Below are positions 34,912 through 44,346 of a stretch of 63,892 bases of DNA, in pieces (position 1 is the stretch's first letter; each line of letters begins with the position of its first letter). The position numbers were made by a program, and so were the translations under genes. Source of the DNA: an uncultured Clostridia bacterium. GTDB lineage: Bacteria; Bacillota; Clostridia; Saccharofermentanales; DTU023. A model generated the notes under the pieces. The model did no database searches. It was not told the origin of the DNA and saw nothing but the letters and a program-made list of their open reading frames with translations. The stretch is from positions 1 to 63,892 of the forward strand of contig CAKZWV010000026.1 in the NCBI GenBank assembly GCA_937922005.1. Direction: 5' to 3'.

Positions 34912-37377
34912 TTATTTCCGATAGTCTAGGCCTTCAGCCACTACTCCTTGGTAGAGGGCATCCATGCAAGGCTGAATTTCTTCCTCAGTCAGGGTCCGAT
35001 CTTGAGCGGAGAAAATGAAGTGGTAGGAGAGGGACTTTTGGTCGGCTTCTAAGGGCTGACCCTCGTAGACATCAAAGACAGCAAAGGAACTTAGAACCTG
35101 ATCGTATGGGGCCGTTAGGCGGCGGAGGAGAATATTGACTTCCTCCACAGGCATAATCTTGGGACAAACAAGCGCCAAATCCCGGGTTATGGTTGGGAAG
35201 TGGCTGGGTTCAGAGACCCGACGATCCTGGTTCAGAAGGGTATAGAGGGTCCGGGGGCGCAACTCAGCAATAGCCACATGGGTATCTAAACCATAGTCGC
35301 GGGCAACAGTAGGGTAGAGGATTCCAAACGAAGCTACCTTTTTCCCATTGACCATGATATCTGCGCCTTGGCCGGGGTGCAAATAAGCCTCGTGGCTACG
35401 CTGATAGCTAGCCCCTTCGAGATACAAGGCCTCAAAGAGAGACTCCAGATGGCCCTTCATGGCGTAAAAGAGTTCTGCTCCCGTTTTGCTCTTATCGGTG
35501 AGGACCATGGTTAAAAGCTCCTCTTCCTTGGCTAGGCTTTCTGGACTTTGCTTGAATTCCAGCGTTTTCCGGTAAGTCAGAGTCGTCTCAAAGAGCTCCA
35601 CCCTATCCTGGCCATTATTGTGGTTGAGGGCTGCCGCCTTAAGAAGTTGGGGCAGGGCCAGGGTACGCAGGCAGGAGAACTCCTTGCCTAGAGGATTTTG
35701 AATGCGTATGGCATCCCGCCGCACGTCATCCTGGGGAATTCTTAGCATGTCCAAGTCCCCATCATTTTGGAAATGATAGGTCTGGCATTGGAAAAAGCCT
35801 TGGGAACTTAAGAAATCAGCGATAAAGCGGGTAAAACGTTGTTTTGGACTTAGGCCACCCACAGTCGCATGGATCCCAGCTGTCAAAGAGGAAGGTAGAT
35901 TGTTATAGTCGTACAGGCGGGCGATCTCTTCCGCCATATCTGCCTCACAGGAGAGGTCCCGACGGAAAGTTGGAATATTTGCATAAATCTTCTCGCCCTT
36001 TTTCTCGCAAGTAATTTCTAAGCGACCTAGGATCTCTATCATGGTCTCTTCCGTGAGGTCACTACCTAACAAAGCATTGATGTGGGCTGCCTCGAAGGGA
36101 ACCTGGAGGTCCTTTTTCACAGTCTTGTTCTTATCGATGGCACTGCTGGAGGGCTCTCCTACCTTCAGGAGGTCCACCAGATAGCAAGCATAATCCATAG
36201 CCCGGGCCGCTAAGAAGGGATCTACCCCCCGGGCAAAGCGTAGAGAAGCCTCTGTCGTCAGTCCAAGGCGGCTGGAAGTCTTGCGGATGGTATCAGGATC
36301 AAAGCTTGCAATTTCAAAAATGACATCTGTCGTGGAGGCTTTGATCAAAGAATTCTCAGCCCCCATGATGCCAGCTAGGGCAACGGGCTTGTTGCTGTCT
36401 GCGATCATTAGATCGGTTGGCTGCAAGTCACGCTCCACCCCATCGAGGGTAATAATCTTTTCACCCTCCCTCGCATGGCGGACTAAGATCTCATGCCCAT
36501 CCAAATAATCCAGGTCGAAGGCATGCATGGGTTGGCCCATCGCTAGGGTCACATAATTAGTGATGTCCACAATGGCATTAAGGGGACGGACCCCGCATGC
36601 TCTTAAGCGCTTTTGCATCCAAATGGGAGATGGCTGATTTTTTACATTGGTAATGAGGCGAGCCATATAGCGAGGGCAGAGCTCAGGTTCTTGAACTTCT
36701 ACCTTGAGCACGTCTGCTGTAGAATACACGGAGGCCAGCTGGACCCGGTGCCCCAGAGCTTTGAAGGGAACTTGGAAGGTGGCCGCAGCCTCCCTTGCCA
36801 GGCCCTCCACGGAAAAGCAATCGGACCGGTTGGGGGTAATTTCAAATTCTACCACCTCTTGGTTAATCCCTAAGACCTCTCGCACATCCTTTCCTAAGGG
36901 AGTGTTGTCCGGCAAAATATAGATGCCATCATCTGGAGCTGCGGGGAAGTCTTGTTTGGTATAACCCAGTTCCTCCACAGAGCACATCATGCCATAACTA
37001 ACGACGCCCCGTAATTTTCCCTTTTTAATTCTAAGATCTCCAGCCAGGTGGGCCCCATGGAGGGCCACCGGCACCACAGCCCCTTCAAAGACATTAGGGG
37101 CGGCCGTGACGATCTGGAGGCGGTGATTTTCATCGAGATAGGGGACCGTCTCTGGGGTGGCCTCTGGGCCGGGGTCCAGCTGGCAAATAACCAGGCGGTC
37201 GGCCTCAGGATGCTTCTTAATTTCTACAATCCGAGCTGTAATGACCTGGGTAATATCTTCCGCTTCCACGTAAAAGCCTTCGACATTGCTTCCACTTAAG
37301 GTCATCTTGTCACAGAATTCTTTCAAACTAGCTTTTACTGGCGTCATCTCCTTGAGCCAGTCATAGGTAATTATCAT
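34912..37377 (-). CDS. pheT: phenylalanyl-tRNA synthetase beta subunit
   Basis: An 821-residue subunit of the (alpha-beta)2 PheRS. It contains the N-terminal tRNA-binding (EMAP-like) domain around TARIVEIKKHPEADRLVICQ, the B3/B4 editing domain, the B5 domain, the catalytic-like core, and the C-terminal ferredoxin-fold anticodon-binding domain (SHFPTITRDLALVCPK). Length is normal. It starts 11 bp after pheS with GGGGGAGAGG before the ATG and ends at a strong terminator. Confidence 0.97.
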   Translation of the reverse strand: MIITYDWLKEMTPVKASLKEFCDKMTLSGSNVEGFYVEAEDITQVITARIVEIKKHPEADRLVICQLDPGPEATPETVPYLDENHRLQIVTAAPNVFEGAVVPVALHGAHLAGDLRIKKGKLRGVVSYGMMCSVEELGYTKQDFPAAPDDGIYILPDNTPLGKDVREVLGINQEVVEFEITPNRSDCFSVEGLAREAAATFQVPFKALGHRVQLASVYSTADVLKVEVQEPELCPRYMARLITNVKNQPSPIWMQKRLRACGVRPLNAIVDITNYVTLAMGQPMHAFDLDYLDGHEILVRHAREGEKIITLDGVERDLQPTDLMIADSNKPVALAGIMGAENSLIKASTTDVIFEIASFDPDTIRKTSSRLGLTTEASLRFARGVDPFLAARAMDYACYLVDLLKVGEPSSSAIDKNKTVKKDLQVPFEAAHINALLGSDLTEETMIEILGRLEITCEKKGEKIYANIPTFRRDLSCEADMAEEIARLYDYNNLPSSLTAGIHATVGGLSPKQRFTRFIADFLSSQGFFQCQTYHFQNDGDLDMLRIPQDDVRRDAIRIQNPLGKEFSCLRTLALPQLLKAAALNHNNGQDRVELFETTLTYRKTLEFKQSPESLAKEEELLTMVLTDKSKTGAELFYAMKGHLESLFEALYLEGASYQRSHEAYLHPGQGADIMVNGKKVASFGILYPTVARDYGLDTHVAIAELRPRTLYTLLNQDRRVSEPSHFPTITRDLALVCPKIMPVEEVNILLRRLTAPYDQVLSSFAVFDVYEGQPLEADQKSLSYHFIFSAQDRTLTEEEIQPCMDALYQGVVAEGLDYRK

Positions 37378-37388
37378 GGCCTCTCCCC

Positions 37389-38477
37389 CTAAAACTCTTC
37401 TTTAAATTGTCTCAAAAAGCGAATGTCGTTGTCATAAAAGGGACGGATGGATTTGATTCCCCACCGGCCCATGGCAGCCCGCTCGATCCCAATACCAAAG
37501 GCAAAGCCCTGGTATTTTTGCGAGTCAATCCCGCAATTTTGCAGGACTTCGGGATGAACCATCCCAGCTCCCAGGATTTCGACCCAACCCTCACCCTTAC
37601 AGGTTGGGCAATGAGGATCTAAGCCGTCGCAGGTCCAACAAGAGACATCGACCTCACAGCTAGGTTCCGTAAAGGGGAAGAAGTGGGGGCGCAGACGGAT
37701 CCGACTCGTTGCCCCAAAGAGGGACCGGGCAAACATCTCCAAGGTCCCCTTGAGGTTGGCCATGCTGACCCCCTCATCCACCACCAGGCCTTCCATCTGA
37801 GTAAAGATGGGCGAATGGGTGGCATCTGGGGTATCCCGGCGATAAACCTTCCCCGGGCAAAGGATCCGGATAGGCGGATTTTGGATTTCCATTACCCGAA
37901 TCTGAATAGCCGAAGTTTGCGTTCTTAATAGGCGTTTCTCATCGATATAGAAGGTATCCTTGACGTCCCTTGAAGGGTGGCTCTCCCCAATACGTAATTT
38001 ATCAAAGTTATAAGAGGTGAGTTCCAATTCAGGTCCCTCGGCGATGGTATAGCCAAGGCCAATAAAGAGATCACAGATCTGACGGGTGACCCTCTCCAGG
38101 GGATGTAAGGCTCCTAACTCTGGCTTGGTACCTGGATAGGTCACATCTACCACTTCTGTCCGGAGCTTGGCTTCTAGGAGCCGCTCCTGAATCTTAGCTT
38201 GCAGGTCATCCAAGGCCGTCTTCATCTTTTCTCGGACCACATTGGCCTTCTGGCCCAGCTTTGGTTTATCTTCCTTGCTGACCTGGCTCATGTGCTTCAT
38301 AAAGCCTGTGAGTTCGCCTTTTTTCCCTAAAAAGCGGACACGCACATCCTCCAAGACATCGGTTTCCAAAGTCTCATGAACCTTAGTAACAGCCTCATCA
38401 AATGCTTTTTCCATCTGCTCTAATTCATTGCTCAACTCTTCCAGGGTCTTCAGACCCTGGTTTGGGGATTGATCCAT
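37389..38477 (-). CDS. pheS: phenylalanyl-tRNA synthetase alpha subunit
   Basis: A 362-residue class II synthetase subunit carrying the catalytic site. An N-terminal coiled coil binds tRNA, motif 2 appears around RTQTSAIQIRVM, and motif 3 is GFAFGIGIERAAM. An extra cysteine cluster (CWTCDGLDPHCPTCKGEGW, about residues 280-298) could form a zinc knuckle, a feature seen in part of the family. A strong GGGAGG site precedes the ATG. It is the first gene of pheST. Confidence 0.97.
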   Translation of the reverse strand: MDQSPNQGLKTLEELSNELEQMEKAFDEAVTKVHETLETDVLEDVRVRFLGKKGELTGFMKHMSQVSKEDKPKLGQKANVVREKMKTALDDLQAKIQERLLEAKLRTEVVDVTYPGTKPELGALHPLERVTRQICDLFIGLGYTIAEGPELELTSYNFDKLRIGESHPSRDVKDTFYIDEKRLLRTQTSAIQIRVMEIQNPPIRILCPGKVYRRDTPDATHSPIFTQMEGLVVDEGVSMANLKGTLEMFARSLFGATSRIRLRPHFFPFTEPSCEVDVSCWTCDGLDPHCPTCKGEGWVEILGAGMVHPEVLQNCGIDSQKYQGFAFGIGIERAAMGRWGIKSIRPFYDNDIRFLRQFKEEF

Positions 38478-38640
38478 TTTCTACCTCCCATTGGCAAGGG
38501 CCCCGCAAAAAAGCGATGCCGTCATAACATCCCTTATCATAACGCCGGGGCCCGTGTTTTTCTTGTGTTTTATCATAGTCGAAATGAGAAAATAATGAAA
38601 TTCAGACGACCAATCATTCCTTGGCCCGATCTTTTCCTAA

Positions 38641-39312
38641 CTAAGGCAAAATTCCATTTTCCTGTAAGAAGGGATTGCGGCGGAGGGTTGCCACGGAAAA
38701 GGCACTTCCATGACCAGGCAAAACCACCAAGTCATCCGCCCAGGCAGCAGATAATTCACGAAGCCGATCCAAAGAAGCCCGTAGGTCTTCGCTGCTCCCC
38801 GAAGTTAAATCACTTCTCCCCACAGAATATTCAAAAACCAAATCGCCAACAATCAGGCAAATGGGCGTAGCCCGATCAGCCTGAGCCAAGTCGCCATCAC
38901 ATACCAAAAAGATGGCAGACCCCTTGGTATGACCGGGCATCAGCCACACTCGAACAAATAATCCCTCTTCTAAAGAAATCAGTTCTCCGTCTTCAAAGGA
39001 AAAGTCTGGCTTTTCTTCGTAAATCCGAGGCATCCGGAACAAGGCAGAACAGTTATCCTGGGGGTCCAATAAGAGGGGCCAGTCCTCCTTGGCCAGGCCA
39101 AAAGGAGCTTTGGTACCCTCCTGCCAGTCTTCTAGGGGGCCTAAATGATCGAAATGTCCGTGCGTATAAAAGATCCGCCGACAGTTTTTATCCCGTTCCT
39201 TATCAAAATTTACCCCTGGATCAAAATAGTAATCTCCCTCTTGCCCATGGATGGCATAACAATTGGCAGAATGCCAGTTAGCAGGGATACATTCAATTGG
39301 AAATTGCCGCAT
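38641..39312 (-). CDS. metallo-beta-lactamase-fold hydrolase
   Basis: A 223-residue protein with the MBL signature THGHFDHLG (about residues 50-58), followed by the MPGHTKGSAIF metal ligand and the PGHGS near residue 205. This resembles glyoxalase II-like/YcbL-type hydrolases. Substrate unknown. It lies 39 bp downstream of mrdA in the cell-shape operon. Confidence 0.8.
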   Translation of the reverse strand: MRQFPIECIPANWHSANCYAIHGQEGDYYFDPGVNFDKERDKNCRRIFYTHGHFDHLGPLEDWQEGTKAPFGLAKEDWPLLLDPQDNCSALFRMPRIYEEKPDFSFEDGELISLEEGLFVRVWLMPGHTKGSAIFLVCDGDLAQADRATPICLIVGDLVFEYSVGRSDLTSGSSEDLRASLDRLRELSAAWADDLVVLPGHGSAFSVATLRRNPFLQENGILP

Positions 39313-39351
39313 AAAAATCCTTTCTTGTCTTCTTCTCTACTCCCCTTCGGG

Positions 39352-41955
39352 CTAAGGTTCCGCACCACTCTCCCGTGGGCTAGGTTGTGCACCAGTCTCC
39401 CGTGGGCTAGGTTCTGCGCTGCTCTCCCTTTCGCCAGCTTCTTCCGCCGGCCTCTCTTCCTCAGTCCCTTCTTTGGCGCTTTGTTCTTCTCTACTTCGCT
39501 CTTCCTCGCTCCGATAGGAAGTCGAGGTCGGCAGGGTCTTATAGGTCATCCGAGCTGGTGGGACAAAGCTGGGATCATTTGTCTCCAAAGGTTCAATCAG
39601 ACGAGGGTTGTCCTTGACCCGCTCCTCATTCAGGGGGGCATGCTTTTTTGCCGTTGGCCGCCTGGGCAAGCCATAATAGGAGTCTAGCATATCCCGAGCA
39701 ATATGGGAGGTCACATCACCAAGGCCTCCGCCCTCCACTACGCAGGCAATGACCACCTCCGGAGCATCGGTAGGGGCATAACAGACAAAAAGGGAGTTGG
39801 TAGAAAGAATCCGCCCTGACCCCGTCTCGGCCGTCCCCGTCTTACAGCTGATGTCAATAGGATAATCTTTAAAATTCTGATAGACGTGAGTAGAAGGATC
39901 GGAATCCGTCTTCAAGGCCCGCATGCCTTCCCGAATCATCTCAATAGCTGTCTTCGAGAGGCCTGAATCTCGAACCGAGATCTGTTCAGGACGGATCACC
40001 TTCCCATGGGCATCGGTGATCTCTTTGATGACATGGGGGGTCACTAGCTTACCTGTAGCAATGGCCCCGATGGCCTTGGCCAACTGAAGCATGGTATAAG
40101 CATTATCAAATTGTCCAATCGAGGTCTGGCAGGTATCAGCAGGAAACCATTCTTTATCCTCAGGCAGTGGCCTAGAGGCCCGTTTGCTCTCACGAGAAGG
40201 CCTGACCCCCCTTACTTCACCCGGTAAATCAATGTTGGTCCATTCCCCCAGGCCAAAATTTTTGGCCCACTGGGCTATTTGATCTATACCCGTCTCAATG
40301 CCCATCTGGAAAAAATAGAGGTTACAGGAGGTGACAAGGCCCTGTTTCAAAGTCAAAGGGCCATGTCCCTCAATGGGCTTTTCAAAGCAGTACCAATCCT
40401 TGTAGCCGATCACATCATGGCCCCGGCAAACATAGACATCGTCACCGGGATGGATGACCCCATTCATAATGGCCGCCGCAGCCGTAATCGGCTTAAAAGT
40501 CGATCCTGGAGAGTAAATTTCTGAAATACAGCGATTTAACATGGGCTTACGAATGCCATCCGTCAGGTATTTGCTAACCCGCTCCGCTGCCAAGGGGTCT
40601 TCCTTAGCATCCAAGAAGTCCTGGGGCACATAGGTGGGAACACTAGCCATGGCTAGGACCGCCCCCGTCCGCACATCCAACATCACAGCTGAGGCAGATG
40701 TCGTCTTACCCATCCGATTTTTCCGCTGCCAGTCCATATTTTCACAGAGGGCCTCCACCGTTGCCCTCTGTAATTTTCGATTGATCGTAAGTTGGACCGT
40801 GTCTCCCGGTTGAGGGGAAATTTGATCGGTTCCTTCGATATACTCATCTTGTTTTGTCGAAGGGTTATAGACCCAACTTCCATAAGAGACATAGCCACTC
40901 TTCCCATGCAAATAGGGTTCTGCCTGAAGTTCAATTCCGGCCTTTCCAATCAAATCATGCATCTCATAGCCAGAATTCTTCAGCCGATCATACTCCTGGT
41001 CAGAAATTGCTCCCACGTAGCCATTAATATGACAAAAATCCCGGGTTGCCGGATCATATTTGCGTTGGTAACTGGGCAACAAGAGCAATCCCCGGTACTT
41101 TTTGTTATGCTCATCAATGAGATCAGATAAGGCCGGGTCACAGTCATCCACCAACTTTATCGGGGTGCCCTGGGTAAAAGTCCAATTGTTTTTCAAAATG
41201 AGGTAGCGCAGGCGCATGATGGCAAAGGCTTCCTCTGGGGTATAATAGAGGGAGCCACCTGCCGTCCGATCTTCAATCTTGAAAAAATCAAATAGGAGGT
41301 AGGCATAAAAGTCCTGGGGATCTAAGATCACTTCCTTCTTAAAGGGACTTTGCCCACCAATCGCCTGCATGCGGAAGGTATCTTCTTTTTGTTCCCAAAG
41401 GGCGATCTCCTCCAAGGGCTTTTTAAAGACAAAGCGGGGCCCATCTCCTGGGTCCCCTTCCCCCCGATCAGCCTCCCCAGCTGGAAACTGAGAAGCTAAA
41501 CTCTTTGTTTTACTCTGGCTCGACATATCCAAATAATCCGTCAGCCCATCTTTATACTCAATATTGTGCCGACTAAGCATCTTATGTAAATCGAGCAAGT
41601 ACTGATTGAGGGCCCGGCCCTCCAGACCCGTATAGGCCAAATACAAAGATGTCTTTTTGACAGAATAAGCAAGAGGAAAGCCGGACGCATCCACGATATT
41701 CCCCCGGGGGGCTTCAACGGCTACTTGGCGTCCATTGCCCTCGGTCTCTCGGATTCCAATCGTCGACTTATTGCCAAATTGAATCCGGATCAGGCGTAGG
41801 CCAATTAGGGTAACCATAAATAAGAAGGCAGCCAGGACCAAAAAGGTACGTTTTCGGTGAATTTGCTTATCATCAGCAGCTGTCGTCAGTGAAAAACGTT
41901 TTTTTCCCTGCTTGGCATTCGCCTTAGGAGGTTGATGTCTTTTATTCATAAACAA
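39352..41955 (-). CDS. mrdA: penicillin-binding protein 2 (MrdA-type transpeptidase)
   Basis: An 867-residue class B PBP, the transpeptidase of the elongation (rod) complex. One N-terminal transmembrane helix (TFLVLAAFLFMVTLIGLRLI) precedes the pedestal domain and the transpeptidase motifs: SxxK as STFK (SPGSTFKPITA), SxN as SCN, and KTGT. The C-terminal ~60 residues are a charged, repetitive tail (REEQSAKEGTEEERPAEEAGE, then PSPRETG/PSPRESG). The TTG start at 41955 fits the AAGGAGG spacing better than the ATG two codons on. It is in an operon with mreD, mreC and radC upstream. Confidence 0.93.
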   Translation of the reverse strand: MFMNKRHQPPKANAKQGKKRFSLTTAADDKQIHRKRTFLVLAAFLFMVTLIGLRLIRIQFGNKSTIGIRETEGNGRQVAVEAPRGNIVDASGFPLAYSVKKTSLYLAYTGLEGRALNQYLLDLHKMLSRHNIEYKDGLTDYLDMSSQSKTKSLASQFPAGEADRGEGDPGDGPRFVFKKPLEEIALWEQKEDTFRMQAIGGQSPFKKEVILDPQDFYAYLLFDFFKIEDRTAGGSLYYTPEEAFAIMRLRYLILKNNWTFTQGTPIKLVDDCDPALSDLIDEHNKKYRGLLLLPSYQRKYDPATRDFCHINGYVGAISDQEYDRLKNSGYEMHDLIGKAGIELQAEPYLHGKSGYVSYGSWVYNPSTKQDEYIEGTDQISPQPGDTVQLTINRKLQRATVEALCENMDWQRKNRMGKTTSASAVMLDVRTGAVLAMASVPTYVPQDFLDAKEDPLAAERVSKYLTDGIRKPMLNRCISEIYSPGSTFKPITAAAAIMNGVIHPGDDVYVCRGHDVIGYKDWYCFEKPIEGHGPLTLKQGLVTSCNLYFFQMGIETGIDQIAQWAKNFGLGEWTNIDLPGEVRGVRPSRESKRASRPLPEDKEWFPADTCQTSIGQFDNAYTMLQLAKAIGAIATGKLVTPHVIKEITDAHGKVIRPEQISVRDSGLSKTAIEMIREGMRALKTDSDPSTHVYQNFKDYPIDISCKTGTAETGSGRILSTNSLFVCYAPTDAPEVVIACVVEGGGLGDVTSHIARDMLDSYYGLPRRPTAKKHAPLNEERVKDNPRLIEPLETNDPSFVPPARMTYKTLPTSTSYRSEEERSREEQSAKEGTEEERPAEEAGERESSAEPSPRETGAQPSPRESGAEP
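39370..39420 (-). repeat. 27-bp in-frame repeat at the mrdA 3' end
   Basis: Copies of CTCCCGTGGGCTAGGTT start at 39370 and 39397, encoding PSPRETGAQ/PSPRESGAE in the extreme C-terminus of the PBP. Confidence 0.75.
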
Positions 41956-41972
41956 GGCAAGGACCTCCTTTT

Positions 41973-42572
41973 CTAATCCATTTCCATCTCTCTTGCCGGA
42001 TCAATGGGCCTTCCCTGCCGATCCTTTAAAGGCAAGCGATAGCGCAAGAGATAAAAACCAAGGGCAAAAGTCAGCAAATCGAGGGGCAGGGACCGGCAAA
42101 GATCTAAGTAAAAATGCAACAAATACTCCTGAAAGCCTGGCTGGTAGGGGACTAAACCTGGCAGAGTTAAGGTCCGCTCTGTAGGTAAAACCGCCATCAG
42201 TCCCGCTAAAAAACCCGTCCCCACGATGGCACTGAGGAGATACTGGACAAAGGGTAAAATCCGGTTAAAAGGAAAGCGCTTAGGGAAGATCATGCTAGAA
42301 AAGATCCCATAAAACACAAAAAGGACCATTCCAACCCCTAGGAGACGCCCATACATATAATCCCGCATAAACCCACATAAAAGACCCACGACTAAACCTG
42401 GAATGGGACCATAACAATAGCCAGAAGCTACGGTCAGAGCCAGATAAAAATCTGGCCACAGACCCATAGGTGCTCCCCCCAAGGGACGTAAGAACTCTCC
42501 CAGACTTGCTAGGAGAAAGGCTAGGCCAAAGTAGGCCATCATTTTCCAACGATTGACAAAGGCGATGGACAT
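41973..42572 (-). CDS. mreD: rod shape-determining protein MreD
   Basis: A 199-residue integral membrane protein with about six hydrophobic segments and the MreD-like LGGAPMGLWPDFYLALTVASGYCYGPIPGLVVGLLCG core. It helps link MreB to MreC and PBP2 during lateral wall synthesis. It lies 12 bp after mreC and 17 bp before mrdA, the classical order. GGAGGAG precedes the ATG. Confidence 0.88.
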   Translation of the reverse strand: MSIAFVNRWKMMAYFGLAFLLASLGEFLRPLGGAPMGLWPDFYLALTVASGYCYGPIPGLVVGLLCGFMRDYMYGRLLGVGMVLFVFYGIFSSMIFPKRFPFNRILPFVQYLLSAIVGTGFLAGLMAVLPTERTLTLPGLVPYQPGFQEYLLHFYLDLCRSLPLDLLTFALGFYLLRYRLPLKDRQGRPIDPAREMEMD

Positions 42573-42584
42573 GCTTGGCTCCTC

Positions 42585-43502
42585 CTATTCCTGTGGACCC
42601 ACGTCCGTTGGCTCAGAAGAAACTTTCTTCCCCTCCTCCCCCGTCGTCTCATCCGTCTTGGCTTGAGGTAGAAGAACAAAGACCACCTCCGTGGTCCGAT
42701 AATCGCAGGCCGGTGCTAAAATGGCCTCCAAATAATCCCCCCTAGAGCTAGTACGCACATCTACGACCTTGCCGACCGTCATGCCCGGTAAGAGTCCATC
42801 TCCTCGTCCTGAAGTAACAACCGTATCGCCTTTAGCCAAATTGGAGCTGGGCGGAATATGATCTGCCATTAGTAAGCCCTTGTCCTTCAGGGTTAAACTC
42901 CCCCGAACCCGAAAACTGACATTGGGCTCACTCAAAGTACGGCCACTAGCTGCAAAGCCCTCATGAAAAAGGGGCAATACTTTGCTATTGAGGGCATCAG
43001 ATGAATAGACCGTGCCAAAAAGATTGGCATATTGGTCCAAGACAGCATATTTACCCGTCTTTAAGGGTTCAAGCCCATCCTCTATCCCCACATTGACAAG
43101 ATAGAGGTCAAAGCCCTCTTTTAGGGGCCTTTCCAAGATATGGGTTCCCACAAAGCCATGGTTGGAAAATAGGGTTTTAAGCTGAAAGGCCGATTTTAAC
43201 TTATTGTACTCTTCGGCCGCCAGTTGATTGTCCTTAATCTGGATTCTGAGCTGAACGTTGTCCTCTAGGAGGCGCTGATTTTCATCCTTCAGCCGGGTAT
43301 TTTCCCGACGCACAGCCAAGAAAGACTGCAGGCCCTCTTGGAGGTGGGAGAAAAAATCAGTAATGGGCCGAATGAGACTAGCTCCCGGCCCTGTTAACCC
43401 CCCTGTCGTCGACCGGGGCATGGTGGATAGAAAGAGGACAAAAGCCAAAAGGAGGCCCGTCACTACAACGATCCATATTCTTTGTCTTTGCGCCTTGTGC
43501 AC
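42585..43502 (-). CDS. mreC: rod shape-determining protein MreC
   Basis: A 305-residue bitopic protein: a basic N-terminus, one membrane helix (IWIVVVTGLLLAFVLFL), a coiled coil (residues ~65-105, RRENTRLKDENQRLLEDN), then the beta-rich periplasmic-type domain with VTSGRGDGLLPGMTVGKV typical of MreC. GTG start with AAAGGAG. The C-terminal 25 residues are acidic and disordered. Confidence 0.92.
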   Translation of the reverse strand: MHKAQRQRIWIVVVTGLLLAFVLFLSTMPRSTTGGLTGPGASLIRPITDFFSHLQEGLQSFLAVRRENTRLKDENQRLLEDNVQLRIQIKDNQLAAEEYNKLKSAFQLKTLFSNHGFVGTHILERPLKEGFDLYLVNVGIEDGLEPLKTGKYAVLDQYANLFGTVYSSDALNSKVLPLFHEGFAASGRTLSEPNVSFRVRGSLTLKDKGLLMADHIPPSSNLAKGDTVVTSGRGDGLLPGMTVGKVVDVRTSSRGDYLEAILAPACDYRTTEVVFVLLPQAKTDETTGEEGKKVSSEPTDVGPQE

Positions 43503-43542
43503 AGGGCTCCTTTCTTACTGTTGCCACCCCATCCTTGCGTTA

Positions 43543-44265
43543 TTAGAGCTGACCCTCCTCCCGCATGCTGATTTCACCTTGGGGGGTGCAAATAATATGG
43601 TCTAGCACTCGGATGGAAAGAACGCTGCCAGCCCGAATCAAGTTTCTTGTAAAGTCCAAATCCTCTTGGCTCGGTTTGGGCACCCCCGAGGGGTGGTTAT
43701 GGGCCAAGATGAGCCCAGAGGCTTGTACCGCCAAGGCCTGGCTAAAAAGATCCCTAGGGGCTAGGGCAGCCCCCGCACTCCCCCCACTAGCGAGGCGTTT
43801 ACTCTTGAGCACATGGTTGCCATTGTCTAAAAAGACCGCATGAAGTTCCTCATGGCCCAGGTGGGACAAAATGGGGCGAAACCAGTCTTTGGCCGCTTGA
43901 GCCGAGGAAATCTCTGTCAATTCAGCCGTATTTCGCTCCTGTTCTAGGCGACGACCCAGTTCAAAGGCTGCTTTGACCCGCATCCCTTTTACCATGCCGA
44001 CGCCCGTCACCAGTTGGGCCACGGTTTCAATAGGGGCTCGGTCCAGATAATGGAGGCCTCGACCGCAGCTTAATAGCTCCCGAGCCAGGTCCAGGGTACT
44101 TTTTCCTTTGCCCCCAGAACAAAGCAAGATTGCCAAAAGTTCAGCATTACTGAGGGAATCCAAGCCCTGAGTGCGAAGTTTTTCATAGGGGCGCTCGCTG
44201 AGAGGTAAGGCCTGAATGCCCTGGTGCTCATCTGGATCATAAGAGTATTCATATTGAGATAACAT
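43543..44265 (-). CDS. radC: RadC family JAMM-domain protein
   Basis: A 240-residue protein with an N-terminal helix-hairpin-helix region (SLSNAELLAILL) and the JAMM metal site HNHPSG-x(7)-D near residues 180-200. RadC is induced by competence in some Gram-positives, but its role is unresolved. It is the first gene of the radC-mreC-mreD-mrdA operon, an arrangement frequent in Firmicutes. The ribosome binding site is weak; a GTG codon one triplet upstream is possible. Confidence 0.92.
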   Translation of the reverse strand: MLSQYEYSYDPDEHQGIQALPLSERPYEKLRTQGLDSLSNAELLAILLCSGGKGKSTLDLARELLSCGRGLHYLDRAPIETVAQLVTGVGMVKGMRVKAAFELGRRLEQERNTAELTEISSAQAAKDWFRPILSHLGHEELHAVFLDNGNHVLKSKRLASGGSAGAALAPRDLFSQALAVQASGLILAHNHPSGVPKPSQEDLDFTRNLIRAGSVLSIRVLDHIICTPQGEISMREEGQL

Positions 44266-44346
44266 CACACAAACTCTCTTCCTAGCCTTGCCATGAGGTC
44301 CCCCTACGGTTGCTCTTCCAAACGAAATCTCCCTACGGGGGCCCCA